A stretch of DNA of 62,505 bases from Hymenobacter elongatus. GTDB lineage: Bacteria; Bacteroidota; Bacteroidia; Cytophagales; Hymenobacteraceae. The stretch is from NCBI RefSeq assembly GCF_004745955.1, contig NZ_SRLD01000032.1:1-62505 (forward strand), written 5' to 3'. Below, in pieces: positions 18,271-25,971 of this stretch. Numbering within the stretch: the first letter of the stretch is position 1; the number at the start of each line of letters is the position of its first letter. The position numbers and the translations under genes were made by a program. The notes beneath the pieces were generated by a model, which worked only from the letters and a program-made list of their open reading frames with translations, was not told where the DNA came from and searched no databases.

Positions 18271-18308
18271 GCGAAAATGTTCTGACCTTGCGGCCAGAAC
18301 ATTTTCGC
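18271..18308. promoter_or_regulatory. Perfect 14-bp dyad upstream of crtZ
   Basis: GCGAAAATGTTCTG (18271-18284) and its exact inverse (18295-18308) flank a 10-base spacer. It lies 46 bases after the hydratase stop and 68 bases before the crtZ ATG. It lacks a long T-tract, so it may be an operator rather than a terminator. The nearby MerR-type regulator is an obvious candidate ligand, but this is inferred. Confidence 0.5.
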
Positions 18309-18376
18309 CTTTAGAAGGCTTTGTGTTTCAATCAGGCACGACGTGTACCGTCTTTTATTCAAGTAATTTTTCCCGC

Positions 18377-18880
18377 ATGACAACGCTGGCAGCCGTGGTC
18401 GTCACGACGGCTACTTTTCTGGGAATGGAGTTCGTGGCGTGGTTTATGCACAAATTCGTGCTGCACGGCGCGCTGTGGTTTCTGCATCGTTCCCATCATG
18501 TGCGGCATCCGCACCACTTGGAGCGCAACGATTTTTTCTTTCTGTTTTATGGAGCCCTGTCGATGCTGGGCATCATATACGGCTCGGCTGACAAGGACTG
18601 GCGCTTTTGGGTTGGTATCGGTATTGCCGCCTACGGCACGGTCTATTTCTTTGTGCACGATGTGCTGATTCACGGGCGGCTGCGCTTCTGGCGCAAGTCG
18701 GGCAATACCTATCTGCGGGCCCTGAACATGGCCCATAAGATGCATCACAAGGCCACGGGCCGCGACGGCTCCGAGGAATTCGGGATGTTGTGGGTGTCGG
18801 CCAAGTATTTCGCTCTGGCGCAGCGCAAACCCGCCCCGGTGCGCCGGAAAAAAGATCTTTCAGCCTCATCGAATTCGTAG
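18377..18880 (+). CDS. crtZ: Beta-carotene hydroxylase CrtZ
   Basis: A 167-residue membrane di-iron hydroxylase that adds 3-hydroxy groups to beta-ionone rings of carotenoids. It carries the complete histidine set: HKFVLHG (His25, His30), HRSHHVRHPHH (37-47), HDVLIHG and HKMHHK near residue 115. Four TM segments separate these. ATG 18377 is chosen because the upstream extension of the open frame has no family sequence and contains the inverted repeat. The MerR gene begins 11 bases after its stop. Two other carotenoid genes follow on the same strand. Confidence 0.93.
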   Translation: MTTLAAVVVTTATFLGMEFVAWFMHKFVLHGALWFLHRSHHVRHPHHLERNDFFFLFYGALSMLGIIYGSADKDWRFWVGIGIAAYGTVYFFVHDVLIHGRLRFWRKSGNTYLRALNMAHKMHHKATGRDGSEEFGMLWVSAKYFALAQRKPAPVRRKKDLSASSNS

Positions 18881-18891
18881 GGAGCAGCAGC

Positions 18892-19791
18892 GTGGGACAG
18901 TTTTCGATCAGTGACCTGGAAAATATTTCCGGTATTAAGGCGCATACCATCCGCATGTGGGAGCAGCGCTACAGCATTCTGCAGCCAGTGCGCACCCACA
19001 CTAATATCCGGACTTATAGCGACGACGACCTGCGCCGCTTGCTCAACGTTGCTACCCTGTGCGGGCAAGGGCATCGGATTTCGAAAGTGGCCCGCTTGAG
19101 CGAGCAGGAGCTAGGGGCCGCCGTTATTGCCTGCCACACTGATCCGCACGACTATGCGCGGCAGGTGAATACGCTGCTGGCCGCGACGTTGGAAATGGAT
19201 GAGCCGCAACTCAATACGTTGCTGAACAGCGCTATCAAACAGCTCGGCTTCGAAGAGGCCATTATGCAGGTTGGGTATCCGTTTCTGCAGCGCATCGGTA
19301 TTTTGTGGCAGGCCGGCAGCATGAATCCGGCGCAAGAGCATCTGGTAACAAACCTGATCCGGCAGAAAATTATAGCCGCCACCGATACGCTCACGCCGGT
19401 ACTGCCGAGCAAGTCGCGCCGCTGGGTGCTGTTTTTGCCGGAAGGAGAATTGCACGAGCTGGCTTTGTTGTTTATGAACTATGCACTGCGGGCGCGGGCT
19501 TACCATGTCTTATATCTGGGACAGAACATGCCGCAGCAGGAGCTGCAAGCTGTTTGCAAAGTATACCAGCCCCATACCGTGTGTACCGTACTGACCGCTG
19601 TGCCGGAGCGGAGCCAGGTGCAGGCCTATATTAATGAGTTGGCGGAGCGTTGCGTGGGTTCTACGCTAGTCCTTTATGGCTCGCTGATGGCCGCCCAAGA
19701 TTTGGTCTTGCCTGCCAGCGTCAGCAACCCGCGTTTGATGACTGACTTCCTGTCTTTCATAGAAACTGTCAGTCCTTCGCAAAAAGAGTAA
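18892..19791 (+). CDS. MerR-family regulator with B12-binding-like (CarH-type) domain
   Basis: A 299-residue regulator starting at GTG 18892. It has an N-terminal MerR helix-turn-helix (about 1-75, ISGIKAHTIRMWEQRY and HTNIRTYSDDDLRRLL), a helical-bundle domain (about 85-170) and a cobalamin-binding-like Rossmann domain (about 178-290). It carries the CarH hallmark W-x9-E-H (Trp139, Glu149, His150). The lower-ligand site reads E-x-H-x-x-A (Glu186, His188, Ala191) instead of the usual D/E-x-H-x-x-G. In Myxococcus and Thermus such proteins repress carotenoid genes in the dark using adenosylcobalamin. The position between crtZ and the sigma factor supports a similar role here, though cofactor binding is unproven. 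Confidence 0.88.
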   Translation: MGQFSISDLENISGIKAHTIRMWEQRYSILQPVRTHTNIRTYSDDDLRRLLNVATLCGQGHRISKVARLSEQELGAAVIACHTDPHDYARQVNTLLAATLEMDEPQLNTLLNSAIKQLGFEEAIMQVGYPFLQRIGILWQAGSMNPAQEHLVTNLIRQKIIAATDTLTPVLPSKSRRWVLFLPEGELHELALLFMNYALRARAYHVLYLGQNMPQQELQAVCKVYQPHTVCTVLTAVPERSQVQAYINELAERCVGSTLVLYGSLMAAQDLVLPASVSNPRLMTDFLSFIETVSPSQKE

Positions 19792-19806
19792 AAAAATATC
19801 AGGACC

Positions 19807-19854
19807 CCAGAAAGCAGAAACGCCGTCCATCAGGGCGGCGTTTCTGCTTTCTGG
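19807..19854 (+). terminator. Intrinsic terminator after the MerR gene
   Basis: A 22-bp stem with one T-G pair and a 4-base loop (ATCA) lies 15 bases past the stop. Its inner core (AGAAACGCCG) is the same as in the terminator after ftsZ. No long T-run follows. Confidence 0.7.
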
Positions 19855-20051
19855 AGGTTGGGCTTAGCTGGTTTCAACCGGTAGAAAAGCCTGTTGACCT
19901 TCCAATACCATCTGCAAGCCGAATTTATTGGAAAAACTGGTCCTGATACCCAGGCGGGTTGTACCTTAGTTGGGTAAATGATGTAGAGACATTAATAGTA
20001 GCTAGCTAAGAAAAGTTCTTATCTGGCTTAGCCATAACTCAAAACTTCTCG

Positions 20052-20059
20052 TATATTTG
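20052..20059 (+). promoter_or_regulatory. Candidate -7 element of the ECF sigma gene
   Basis: TATATTTG matches TAnnTTTG exactly and would place the start near 20064, giving a 27-base leader. The -33 element is not obvious. Confidence 0.5.
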
Positions 20060-20090
20060 TTTAACCTTTTGCCACGAAAAGCTAAACAGT

Positions 20091-20606
20091 ATGACCTCTT
20101 TGGAATTCACCGATCAAGTACAAAAGATTTCTTACTCCCTAAAGCCCGTGGCCATGAACCTGACCCGCGACGCTGACGATGCTAAGGACCTAGTACAGGA
20201 AACCCTGCTCAAAGCCATGTTAAACAAGGACAAGTTCAAGGCAGGCACCAACCTGAAGGCGTGGTTGTACACCATCATGCGCAACACCTTCATCAACAAC
20301 TACAACAAGATTACCAAGCGCAATAGCAATATTGACAGCACGGAGTACTTCCAGTATTTCAATACCGACGAAAACTACATTACCCACAACGGAGCAACTT
20401 CCGACTTCGTCGTAACGGACATCAACGAGGCCATTGCCGGTCTGTCAGCTGACTACCGGACGCCGTTCATGATGTATTATATCGGCTACAAGTACCTCGA
20501 AATTGCCGAGAAGCTGCAGATTCCTATCGGTACGGTGAAAAACCGGATTCACATTGCCCGCAAAGAGTTGAAAGACGCTCTCAAAGTTTACGCTCCTGGT
20601 GTATAG
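20091..20606 (+). CDS. ECF-type RNA polymerase sigma factor
   Basis: A 171-residue sigma-70 family protein with only regions 2 and 4. Region 2 shows NLTRDADDAKDLVQETLLKAM and KAWLYTIMRNTFINNY. Region 4 shows FMMYYIGYKYLEIAEKLQIPIGTVKNRIHIARKEL, the helix-turn-helix that reads the -35 element. No anti-sigma gene is adjacent. In many flexixanthin-type Cytophagales an ECF factor of this type lies beside the carotenoid genes with the MerR regulator. A role in light- or stress-controlled crt expression is therefore plausible, but it is inferred from position. A very strong palindrome terminates the gene. Confidence 0.92.
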   Translation: MTSLEFTDQVQKISYSLKPVAMNLTRDADDAKDLVQETLLKAMLNKDKFKAGTNLKAWLYTIMRNTFINNYNKITKRNSNIDSTEYFQYFNTDENYITHNGATSDFVVTDINEAIAGLSADYRTPFMMYYIGYKYLEIAEKLQIPIGTVKNRIHIARKELKDALKVYAPGV

Positions 20607-20640
20607 GGAATAGGGAGAACATGACCACGCCCGAGCGTAA

Positions 20641-20688
20641 TACGGCCCACAAACGACGAAGCTATAGCTTCGTCGTTTGTGGGCCGTA
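20641..20688 (+). terminator. 48-nt perfect palindrome serving as terminator of the sigma gene
   Basis: Two 24-base arms are exact reverse complements with no spacer (TACGGCCCACAAACG... and its inverse). A GTTTTTG tract follows. It lies 35 bases past the sigma stop. In RNA the centre would open to a small loop. Confidence 0.75.
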
Positions 20689-21035
20689 GTTTTTGTAGGT
20701 CAAACAGGATGCAGGCGTTCAGGCGCGGCCATGCCAACAGTCAGGGGCCGACCTGAGGCTGAAAACTGGCGTAACGATGTGGCGGCAAGTAGTGCCTGAT
20801 GCTTAAACCGCTGGTTGGCGCCATTGAGTGGCCCAATTTAGGAATAGAAACACGTTGGGCCTGAAGCGGGCAGTATCCGCTGCGAGTTCCAGAAGCTCTG
20901 ATTGGTACGCCGCAATTCTTCAAACGTAGCAAGTAGTTAGCACAACAAATCGGTAGCCCAAGCCAAGTTGCTGCTGCAAGCATCGGGGTTGCTATATCAG
21001 CTGGATTAATATCTGGGTTACGCTTCGCTAAACGT
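20689..21035. other. Non-coding stretch with no recognisable gene
   Basis: About 350 bases lie between the sigma terminator and the inverted-repeat element. An open frame exists on the minus strand through the repeat, but it shows no family resemblance and owes part of its length to the palindrome. I see no RNA structure or promoter that I can support. Confidence 0.5.
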
Positions 21036-21213
21036 TCTAGGGCGTGTGGACAGCAAGAAAAAAGGCCGTCATGCTGAGCGAAGTCGAAGCATCTCGCGTG
21101 CTGCCGTAGGAGTAGTAATCTGACGACCGCACGCGAGATGCTTCGACTTCGCTCAGCATGACGTTCAAAAGCATTCAGGACTGCTTTTTCGATTACTGTC
21201 CACACGCCCTAGA
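21036..21213. mobile_element. MITE-like element: 18-bp terminal repeats enclosing a 34-bp-arm palindrome
   Basis: The outer ends TCTAGGGCGTGTGGACAG (21036-21053) and its exact inverse (21196-21213) bound the unit. Inside, a 34-bp perfect inverted repeat (21068-21101 with 21129-21162) has the core GTCATGCTGAGCGAAGTCG. The outer ends begin with CTAG on both sides, which could be a target duplication. There is no coding capacity. The inner core recurs at 40298-40405 without the outer ends, so a dispersed palindrome appears to sit within a second, transposon-like repeat. Confidence 0.65.
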
Positions 21214-21389
21214 GAAGGTGGGTTTGTACGTGAATAATTGAGGAAAATTGGTTTTTGATGACGGGAGCCGGGCTTTTACTGGGCGTTTTCCGGCGTCTCG
21301 TGGCTGGCTGGGCGGCAGGTCGGGAGCGAAGGTGTAAAACAAAGTCGGGAGTGGGTTTGTAGCTTGCTGCCAACTTCAGCCCTGCACCA

Positions 21390-22889
21390 TTGAATTCCCC
21401 AACTGCTTCCCAACACGTTATTGTTATCGGAGCCGGCTTTGCCGGCCTCTCGGCTGCCACTTCGCTGGCCCAGCGCGGCTACCGCGTTACGCTGCTCGAG
21501 AAGAATGAAGGCCCCGGTGGCCGGGCGCGCGTATTTCAGGCCGAGGGCTTCACCTTCGACATGGGCCCGAGCTGGTACTGGATGCCCGATGTATTCGAGA
21601 AGTATTTTGCCCGCTTCGGCCGCTCCGTTTCCGATTATTACGAGTTGCTACGGCTGGACCCGTCATATCAGGTTGTTTTCGGCCCCGGGGATGCGGTGGA
21701 TATTCCGGCTAAGATGGCCGAGCTCCGGCAGCTGTTTGAGCATTACGAGCCCGGTAGTGCCGTGCGTCTGGATGAGTTTCTCAAGCAGGCAGCCTACAAG
21801 TATGAAGTCGGTATCAACCGGCTGGTGTACGCGCCGAGCCGCTCGCTGCTGGAGTTTGCCGACCCCAAGCTGCTGCTGGACATGGTGCGCATGGATGTGC
21901 TGCAGAGCATGCACAAGCACGTACGCCGCTTTTTTACGCACCCGAAGCTGTTGCAACTGGTCGAGTTTCCGATTCTGTTCCTGGGTGCTACTTCCCAGAA
22001 CACGCCGGCGCTGTACTCGTTGATGAATTACGCCGACCTCGCGTTGGGAACCTGGTATCCGAAAGGCGGCATGCACCAGATTGTGCGGGGCATGGTGCAG
22101 CTGGCCCAAGAGCAAGGCGTGACGCTGGAATACAACCAGGAAGTGCAGGAAATAGTGGTCGAAAACGGTCGGGCCACGGGCGTGCAGACGGCCGCCGGGT
22201 TTCGGGCCGCTGATGTGGTAGTGGCCGGAGCCGACTATCACCACGCCGAGCAGCACCTGCTGAAACCTGCATATCGGCACTACGACGAAGCCTATTGGGA
22301 CAAGCGCACCATGGCCCCGTCGTCATTGCTGTTTTATCTGGGCGTAAATAAGTGCCTGCCCAAGCTGCGCCACCACAACTTGTTTTTTGACGAGGACTTT
22401 CAACAGCACGCCCACGAGATATACGAGCAGCCGCAGTGGCCCAGCAAGCCGTTGTTTTACGCCTCGGCCCCGTCGAAAACCGACCCGAGCGTAGCGCCCG
22501 AAGGCTGCGAAAACTTGTTTTTGCTCGTGCCCGTGGCCCCCGACCTGGCGGATCCGGAAGAAACGCGGGAACGGTACTACCACCAGATCATGGACCGGCT
22601 GGAGCAGCACGTGGGCGAGAATATCCGCGACTCGGTCGTGTTCAAGCGCAGCTACGCGCACCGCGACTTTGTGGCCGACTACCACAGCTACAAGGGCAAT
22701 GCCTACGGCCTGGCCAACACGCTACGGCAAACGGCTATTCTGAAACCGACGCTGAAAAGCAAAAAGGTTAGCAATCTGTATTTTACGGGCCAGCTCACAG
22801 TGCCTGGTCCGGGGGTGCCACCTTCACTTATTTCGGGGCAGGTAGTGGCCGGTGAGGTAGAGAAGGAGCAAGGCTTGGCTCGAAAGTAA
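21390..22889 (+). CDS. crtI: Phytoene desaturase CrtI
   Basis: A 499-residue FAD-dependent desaturase converting phytoene to lycopene in stepwise dehydrogenations. It has an N-terminal dinucleotide-binding fold VIVIGAGFAGLSAATSLA (about 10-27), then EGPGGRARVF and FDMGPSWYWMPD. The C-terminal signature is TGQLTVPGPGVPPSLISGQ (about 470-490), typical of bacterial CrtI. The start is TTG 21390 because no ATG gives the correct N-terminus. It lies 176 bases after the inverted-repeat element and 166 bases before crtB. The paralogues CrtN and CrtD share the fold; genomic context favours CrtI. Confidence 0.93.
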   Translation: MNSPTASQHVIVIGAGFAGLSAATSLAQRGYRVTLLEKNEGPGGRARVFQAEGFTFDMGPSWYWMPDVFEKYFARFGRSVSDYYELLRLDPSYQVVFGPGDAVDIPAKMAELRQLFEHYEPGSAVRLDEFLKQAAYKYEVGINRLVYAPSRSLLEFADPKLLLDMVRMDVLQSMHKHVRRFFTHPKLLQLVEFPILFLGATSQNTPALYSLMNYADLALGTWYPKGGMHQIVRGMVQLAQEQGVTLEYNQEVQEIVVENGRATGVQTAAGFRAADVVVAGADYHHAEQHLLKPAYRHYDEAYWDKRTMAPSSLLFYLGVNKCLPKLRHHNLFFDEDFQQHAHEIYEQPQWPSKPLFYASAPSKTDPSVAPEGCENLFLLVPVAPDLADPEETRERYYHQIMDRLEQHVGENIRDSVVFKRSYAHRDFVADYHSYKGNAYGLANTLRQTAILKPTLKSKKVSNLYFTGQLTVPGPGVPPSLISGQVVAGEVEKEQGLARK

Positions 22890-23055
22890 CTACCCTACAC
22901 ACTGCCCCCAAACTACCCTGACCTGCTCGCCGCACTGAAACCCGCAGCCGTTGAGTCGGTTATCAAGCCATACCTTCTAGTGAGTCACTCTGAGCAGTAT
23001 TGCCGTAAGCTCCTGTGGTTGGACGCTTTTTCCTCCTGATTCTAATTCGCTTCCC

Positions 23056-23898
23056 TTGGATCACGTAGCCCTCTTCGATCGTACCAGCTTGGCTTGCAGT
23101 AAGCTGATTACCAAGCGCTATAGCACGTCTTTCACCCTTGGCATCCGCACGCTCGACGCCCGGTTTCACCTGCCGGTATATGCCGTGTATGGTTTTGTGC
23201 GCTGGGCCGACGAAATCGTGGACACGTTTCATGAGCATGACAAGGCCGCGTTGTTCGCCGATTTCAAGCGGCATACCGACGAGGCGCTGGCCACAGGATT
23301 GAGTATGAACCCGGTGCTGCACTCTTTTCAACTCATGGTGCGCCGCTACGGCATCGACCGGGAGTATATCGATGCGTTTCTGAAGAGCATGGAAATGGAT
23401 CTGGAAGACCGCAATTACCAGCAGTCGATGTACGAGGAGTACATCTATGGTTCGGCCGAAGTGGTGGGGCTGATGTGTCTGCGTATTTTCTGCGAAGGCG
23501 ACACCGCCATGTTTGAGCGCCTGCGTGAGCCGGCCCGGCGGCTGGGCTCGGCCTTCCAGAAGGTGAATTTCCTGCGCGATATTCAATCTGACTACGAGGA
23601 GCGGGGCCGCGTTTATTTCCCTGGCGTGGTATATGAGCGGTTTAACGATGCCACGAAGCGCGAAATTGAAGCCGATATCCGGGCTGATTTTGAAGCGGGC
23701 TACGCCGGCATTGTGCAGCTGCCCCAGGCGGCGCGCCTGGGCGTATACTTGGCCTACGTGTACTACTTGAAGCTTTTTCACAAGATCCGGCAGCTGCCGG
23801 CGGCACGAATATTGGGAGAGCGGGTGCGCGTGCCCGACAATACCAAGCTGTTGTTGTTAATGGGTTCGTACTTTCGCTACCGCCTCCGGGCTATCTGA
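23056..23898 (+). CDS. crtB: Phytoene synthase CrtB
   Basis: A 280-residue phytoene/squalene synthase family protein that condenses two GGPP to phytoene. The first aspartate-rich motif is RWADEIVD (about 53-60). The second region is FLRDIQSDYEERGRVYFP, which carries the DxxxD magnesium site. The YGSAEVVGLMCLRIF helix matches CrtB rather than squalene synthases. The start is TTG 23056. It is cotranscribed with crtI in all likelihood and is followed after 18 bases by a small secreted protein. No GGPP synthase gene is present in the window. Confidence 0.93.
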   Translation: MDHVALFDRTSLACSKLITKRYSTSFTLGIRTLDARFHLPVYAVYGFVRWADEIVDTFHEHDKAALFADFKRHTDEALATGLSMNPVLHSFQLMVRRYGIDREYIDAFLKSMEMDLEDRNYQQSMYEEYIYGSAEVVGLMCLRIFCEGDTAMFERLREPARRLGSAFQKVNFLRDIQSDYEERGRVYFPGVVYERFNDATKREIEADIRADFEAGYAGIVQLPQAARLGVYLAYVYYLKLFHKIRQLPAARILGERVRVPDNTKLLLLMGSYFRYRLRAI

Positions 23899-23916
23899 CC
23901 ACGAACTTTCCACCGC

Positions 23917-24444
23917 GTGAAGCGTATCCTGCTATTCCTTTTTCCGCTTGTTTTCCTCCTTTCCGCTGTGCCCGCTACTTCCCCCTACCACCTGCCCACC
24001 CTTCGCCGCCACTACGAGCAAGCCGCCGCCGACAAAGACGCGGGAGAGAAGTTCTACAAGCTCATGGCCGACTACAACGACAAGAATGCCGTGGTGCTGG
24101 GCTACAAAGGGGCCGCCGAAGCCATCCGGGCCCGCGACGCGTCGATGTTCAACAAGCTAACCTACGTGCAGGCCGCCAGCCGCACCTTCGACCAGGCCGT
24201 GGCTCTGGACCCGGCCAATGCGGAGGTCCGGTTCCTGCGTTTCAGCGTTGAAACCAACCTGCCTTCGTTCCTGGGGCTGAGCCAACACGTGGACGAAGAC
24301 CGACAGCTGCTGGTCCAAACGCTGCTGAAGCACCCCAAATCGGGGCTAGACACGGAGGCATTCGAAACAGTGCGGGGCTTTTTGGTCAACCGCAGCCATG
24401 TCAGCGAAGCTGAGGCGCAACAGCTGGCCCGCATCGGCAGTTGA
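23917..24444 (+). CDS. Secreted alpha-helical protein of unknown function in the crt cluster
   Basis: A 175-residue protein starting at GTG 23917 with a clear signal peptide (LLFLFPLVFLLSAVPA, cleavage near residue 20). The mature part is helical, with TPR-like features: VVLGYKGAAEAIRARDA and FDQAVALDPANAEVRFLR. Similar short proteins lie between crtB and ispH in related Cytophagales, but I know of no function. The position, 18 bases after crtB, suggests cotranscription. A terminator follows 25 bases downstream. Confidence 0.75.
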   Translation: MKRILLFLFPLVFLLSAVPATSPYHLPTLRRHYEQAAADKDAGEKFYKLMADYNDKNAVVLGYKGAAEAIRARDASMFNKLTYVQAASRTFDQAVALDPANAEVRFLRFSVETNLPSFLGLSQHVDEDRQLLVQTLLKHPKSGLDTEAFETVRGFLVNRSHVSEAEAQQLARIGS

Positions 24445-24469
24445 GTAATGCCAATACTCTGCAACTCAC

Positions 24470-24506
24470 AAAAAGAGTCGTGCCCCGATCCGCACGGCTC
24501 TTTTTT
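24470..24506 (+). terminator. Intrinsic terminator after the crtB operon
   Basis: The stem AAAGAGTCGTGC/GCACGGCTCTTT (one T-G pair) with an 8-base loop ends in six T. It ends the crtI-crtB-secreted protein unit. The remaining 250 bases before ispH show nothing that I can support beyond the ispH leader. Confidence 0.8.
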
Positions 24507-24760
24507 GTTGAACACAGAAAGACAGTGTTTAAAACAAAATTGCACCTGCCGGGTACTGTTAGCATACATACAATGGAGCACCGATAAACAGCGAAAACTG
24601 GATACGCGCTGTGAATTAGGCTGAACGTTACTCTTGCGTCCACCAAGGCCACAGTAAAATCTACGGGTAGGGGCCAACCGTCCGCACCTGATATCTCGTA
24701 TCTTCTGCGCCCCACGAAGCCCACCTATAACTTTCTGCCCGCTTCCTTGGTTTCCGATTT

Positions 24761-25609
24761 ATGCCGCACCACCTGAGCGTCCGTATCGACCCCAATTCCG
24801 GTTTTTGCTTCGGCGTTATCTATGCCATTCAGATGGCGGAAGACATTCTGGATGAACAAGGCTACCTCTACTGCCTTGGCGACATCGTGCACAACGACGA
24901 GGAGGTGCAGCGGCTGGAGCAGCGCGGTCTGCGCATCATCGACTACGACGCCTTTGCCCAACTACGCGACGAAAAGGTGCTGATAAGGGCCCACGGCGAG
25001 CCACCTGCCACCTATCAGATGGCCTTGCAAAACGATCTGACCCTCATCGATGCGTCGTGCCCGGTGGTGCTGAAGCTGCAGAACCGCATCAAGACCAGCT
25101 ACGACAAAAAGGAGCGAATTTTCATCTATGGCAAGCACGGGCACGCTGAAGTGCGCGGCCTGCTGGGCCAGACCAGCGGCAATGCTGTTGTGTTTGAAAG
25201 CCTGGATGAGCTATTAGGTCATGAGCTACCCGCCAATATTACCCTCTACAGCCAGACGACTAAAAGTACCAGTAGCTTCTACCGCATCAAGGGTGAGCTG
25301 GAGGAGCGAGGCTACCAGATAAATGCCAACGACACGATTTGCCGCCAGGTAAGCAACCGCGACAAAGATCTGCGCGTTTTTGCCGCGCAATTCGACCAGA
25401 TTGTGTTTGTATCGGGCACTAAGAGCAGCAACGGCAAAGTGCTTTATCAGGTGTGCAGGGATACAAATCCGCAGACGCACTTTATTTCCAACGTCGAGCA
25501 ACTTCAGGCCGCGTGGTTCGAATCCGGGCAAACCGTTGGTATTTGCGGCGCTACCAGCACGCCCATGTGGCTCATGGAGCAAGTGCGTGAGGCCCTGATT
25601 AGACTGTAG
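24761..25609 (+). CDS. ispH: 4-hydroxy-3-methylbut-2-enyl diphosphate reductase IspH
   Basis: A 282-residue iron-sulfur reductase that performs the last step of the MEP pathway, making IPP and DMAPP. The three cluster-binding cysteines are present: Cys16 (SGFCFGV), Cys100 (DASCPVV) and Cys194 (DTICRQV). Substrate-binding motifs RAHGEPP, YGKHGHAEVRG and GTKSSNGKVL are all visible. Length fits the short Bacteroidota form. Its position in the carotenoid region ties isoprenoid precursor supply to pigment formation. The cupin gene starts 29 bases later. Confidence 0.94.
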   Translation: MPHHLSVRIDPNSGFCFGVIYAIQMAEDILDEQGYLYCLGDIVHNDEEVQRLEQRGLRIIDYDAFAQLRDEKVLIRAHGEPPATYQMALQNDLTLIDASCPVVLKLQNRIKTSYDKKERIFIYGKHGHAEVRGLLGQTSGNAVVFESLDELLGHELPANITLYSQTTKSTSSFYRIKGELEERGYQINANDTICRQVSNRDKDLRVFAAQFDQIVFVSGTKSSNGKVLYQVCRDTNPQTHFISNVEQLQAAWFESGQTVGICGATSTPMWLMEQVREALIRL

Positions 25610-25638
25610 CTGGCCTTGCGCACCGTTTTACCCTGCCG

Positions 25639-25968
25639 ATGCACATCGAAAACCTGCCGTTTGGCGTAACTACCTGGGCCAACGTACCAGCCGAGCAACA
25701 CCCGGGCCTGATGGGCGTAGCCACATGGCGCACCCGGCAGTTTGGGCCGGTTCGGGTGCGCATAGTGGAGTACAGCGCTGGGTATCTGGCGGATCATTGG
25801 TGCCAGAAAGGACATTTTCTGTTGGTTCTGGAAGGGCAGCTGGAAACCGAGCTGGCCGATGGGCGGCGTTTCACGCTGGCTCCGGGCATGAGCTATCAGG
25901 TAGCCGATGGTGCCGAACCTCACCGCTCCGTAACAGAATCGGGGGCGAAACTATTCATCGTTGATTAG
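25639..25968 (+). CDS. DHCW-motif cupin-fold protein
   Basis: A 109-residue single-domain cupin. It carries the family signature DHWCQKGHFLLVLEGQL (Asp-His-Trp-Cys followed by GH) and the second cupin segment with GMSYQVADGAEPHRS. Such proteins are probably metal-binding, with the two His residues as candidate ligands, but they have no assigned reaction. It sits between ispH and crtW with only 3 bases to the latter, so translational coupling and a link to carotenoid or isoprenoid metabolism are plausible. Confidence 0.8.
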   Translation: MHIENLPFGVTTWANVPAEQHPGLMGVATWRTRQFGPVRVRIVEYSAGYLADHWCQKGHFLLVLEGQLETELADGRRFTLAPGMSYQVADGAEPHRSVTESGAKLFIVD

Positions 25969-25971
25969 CAA

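Noticed and set aside
20741..21205. Minus-strand 154-codon frame upstream of crtI
   Set aside because: It runs through the inverted-repeat element and shows no recognisable protein; its start lies inside the outer repeat.
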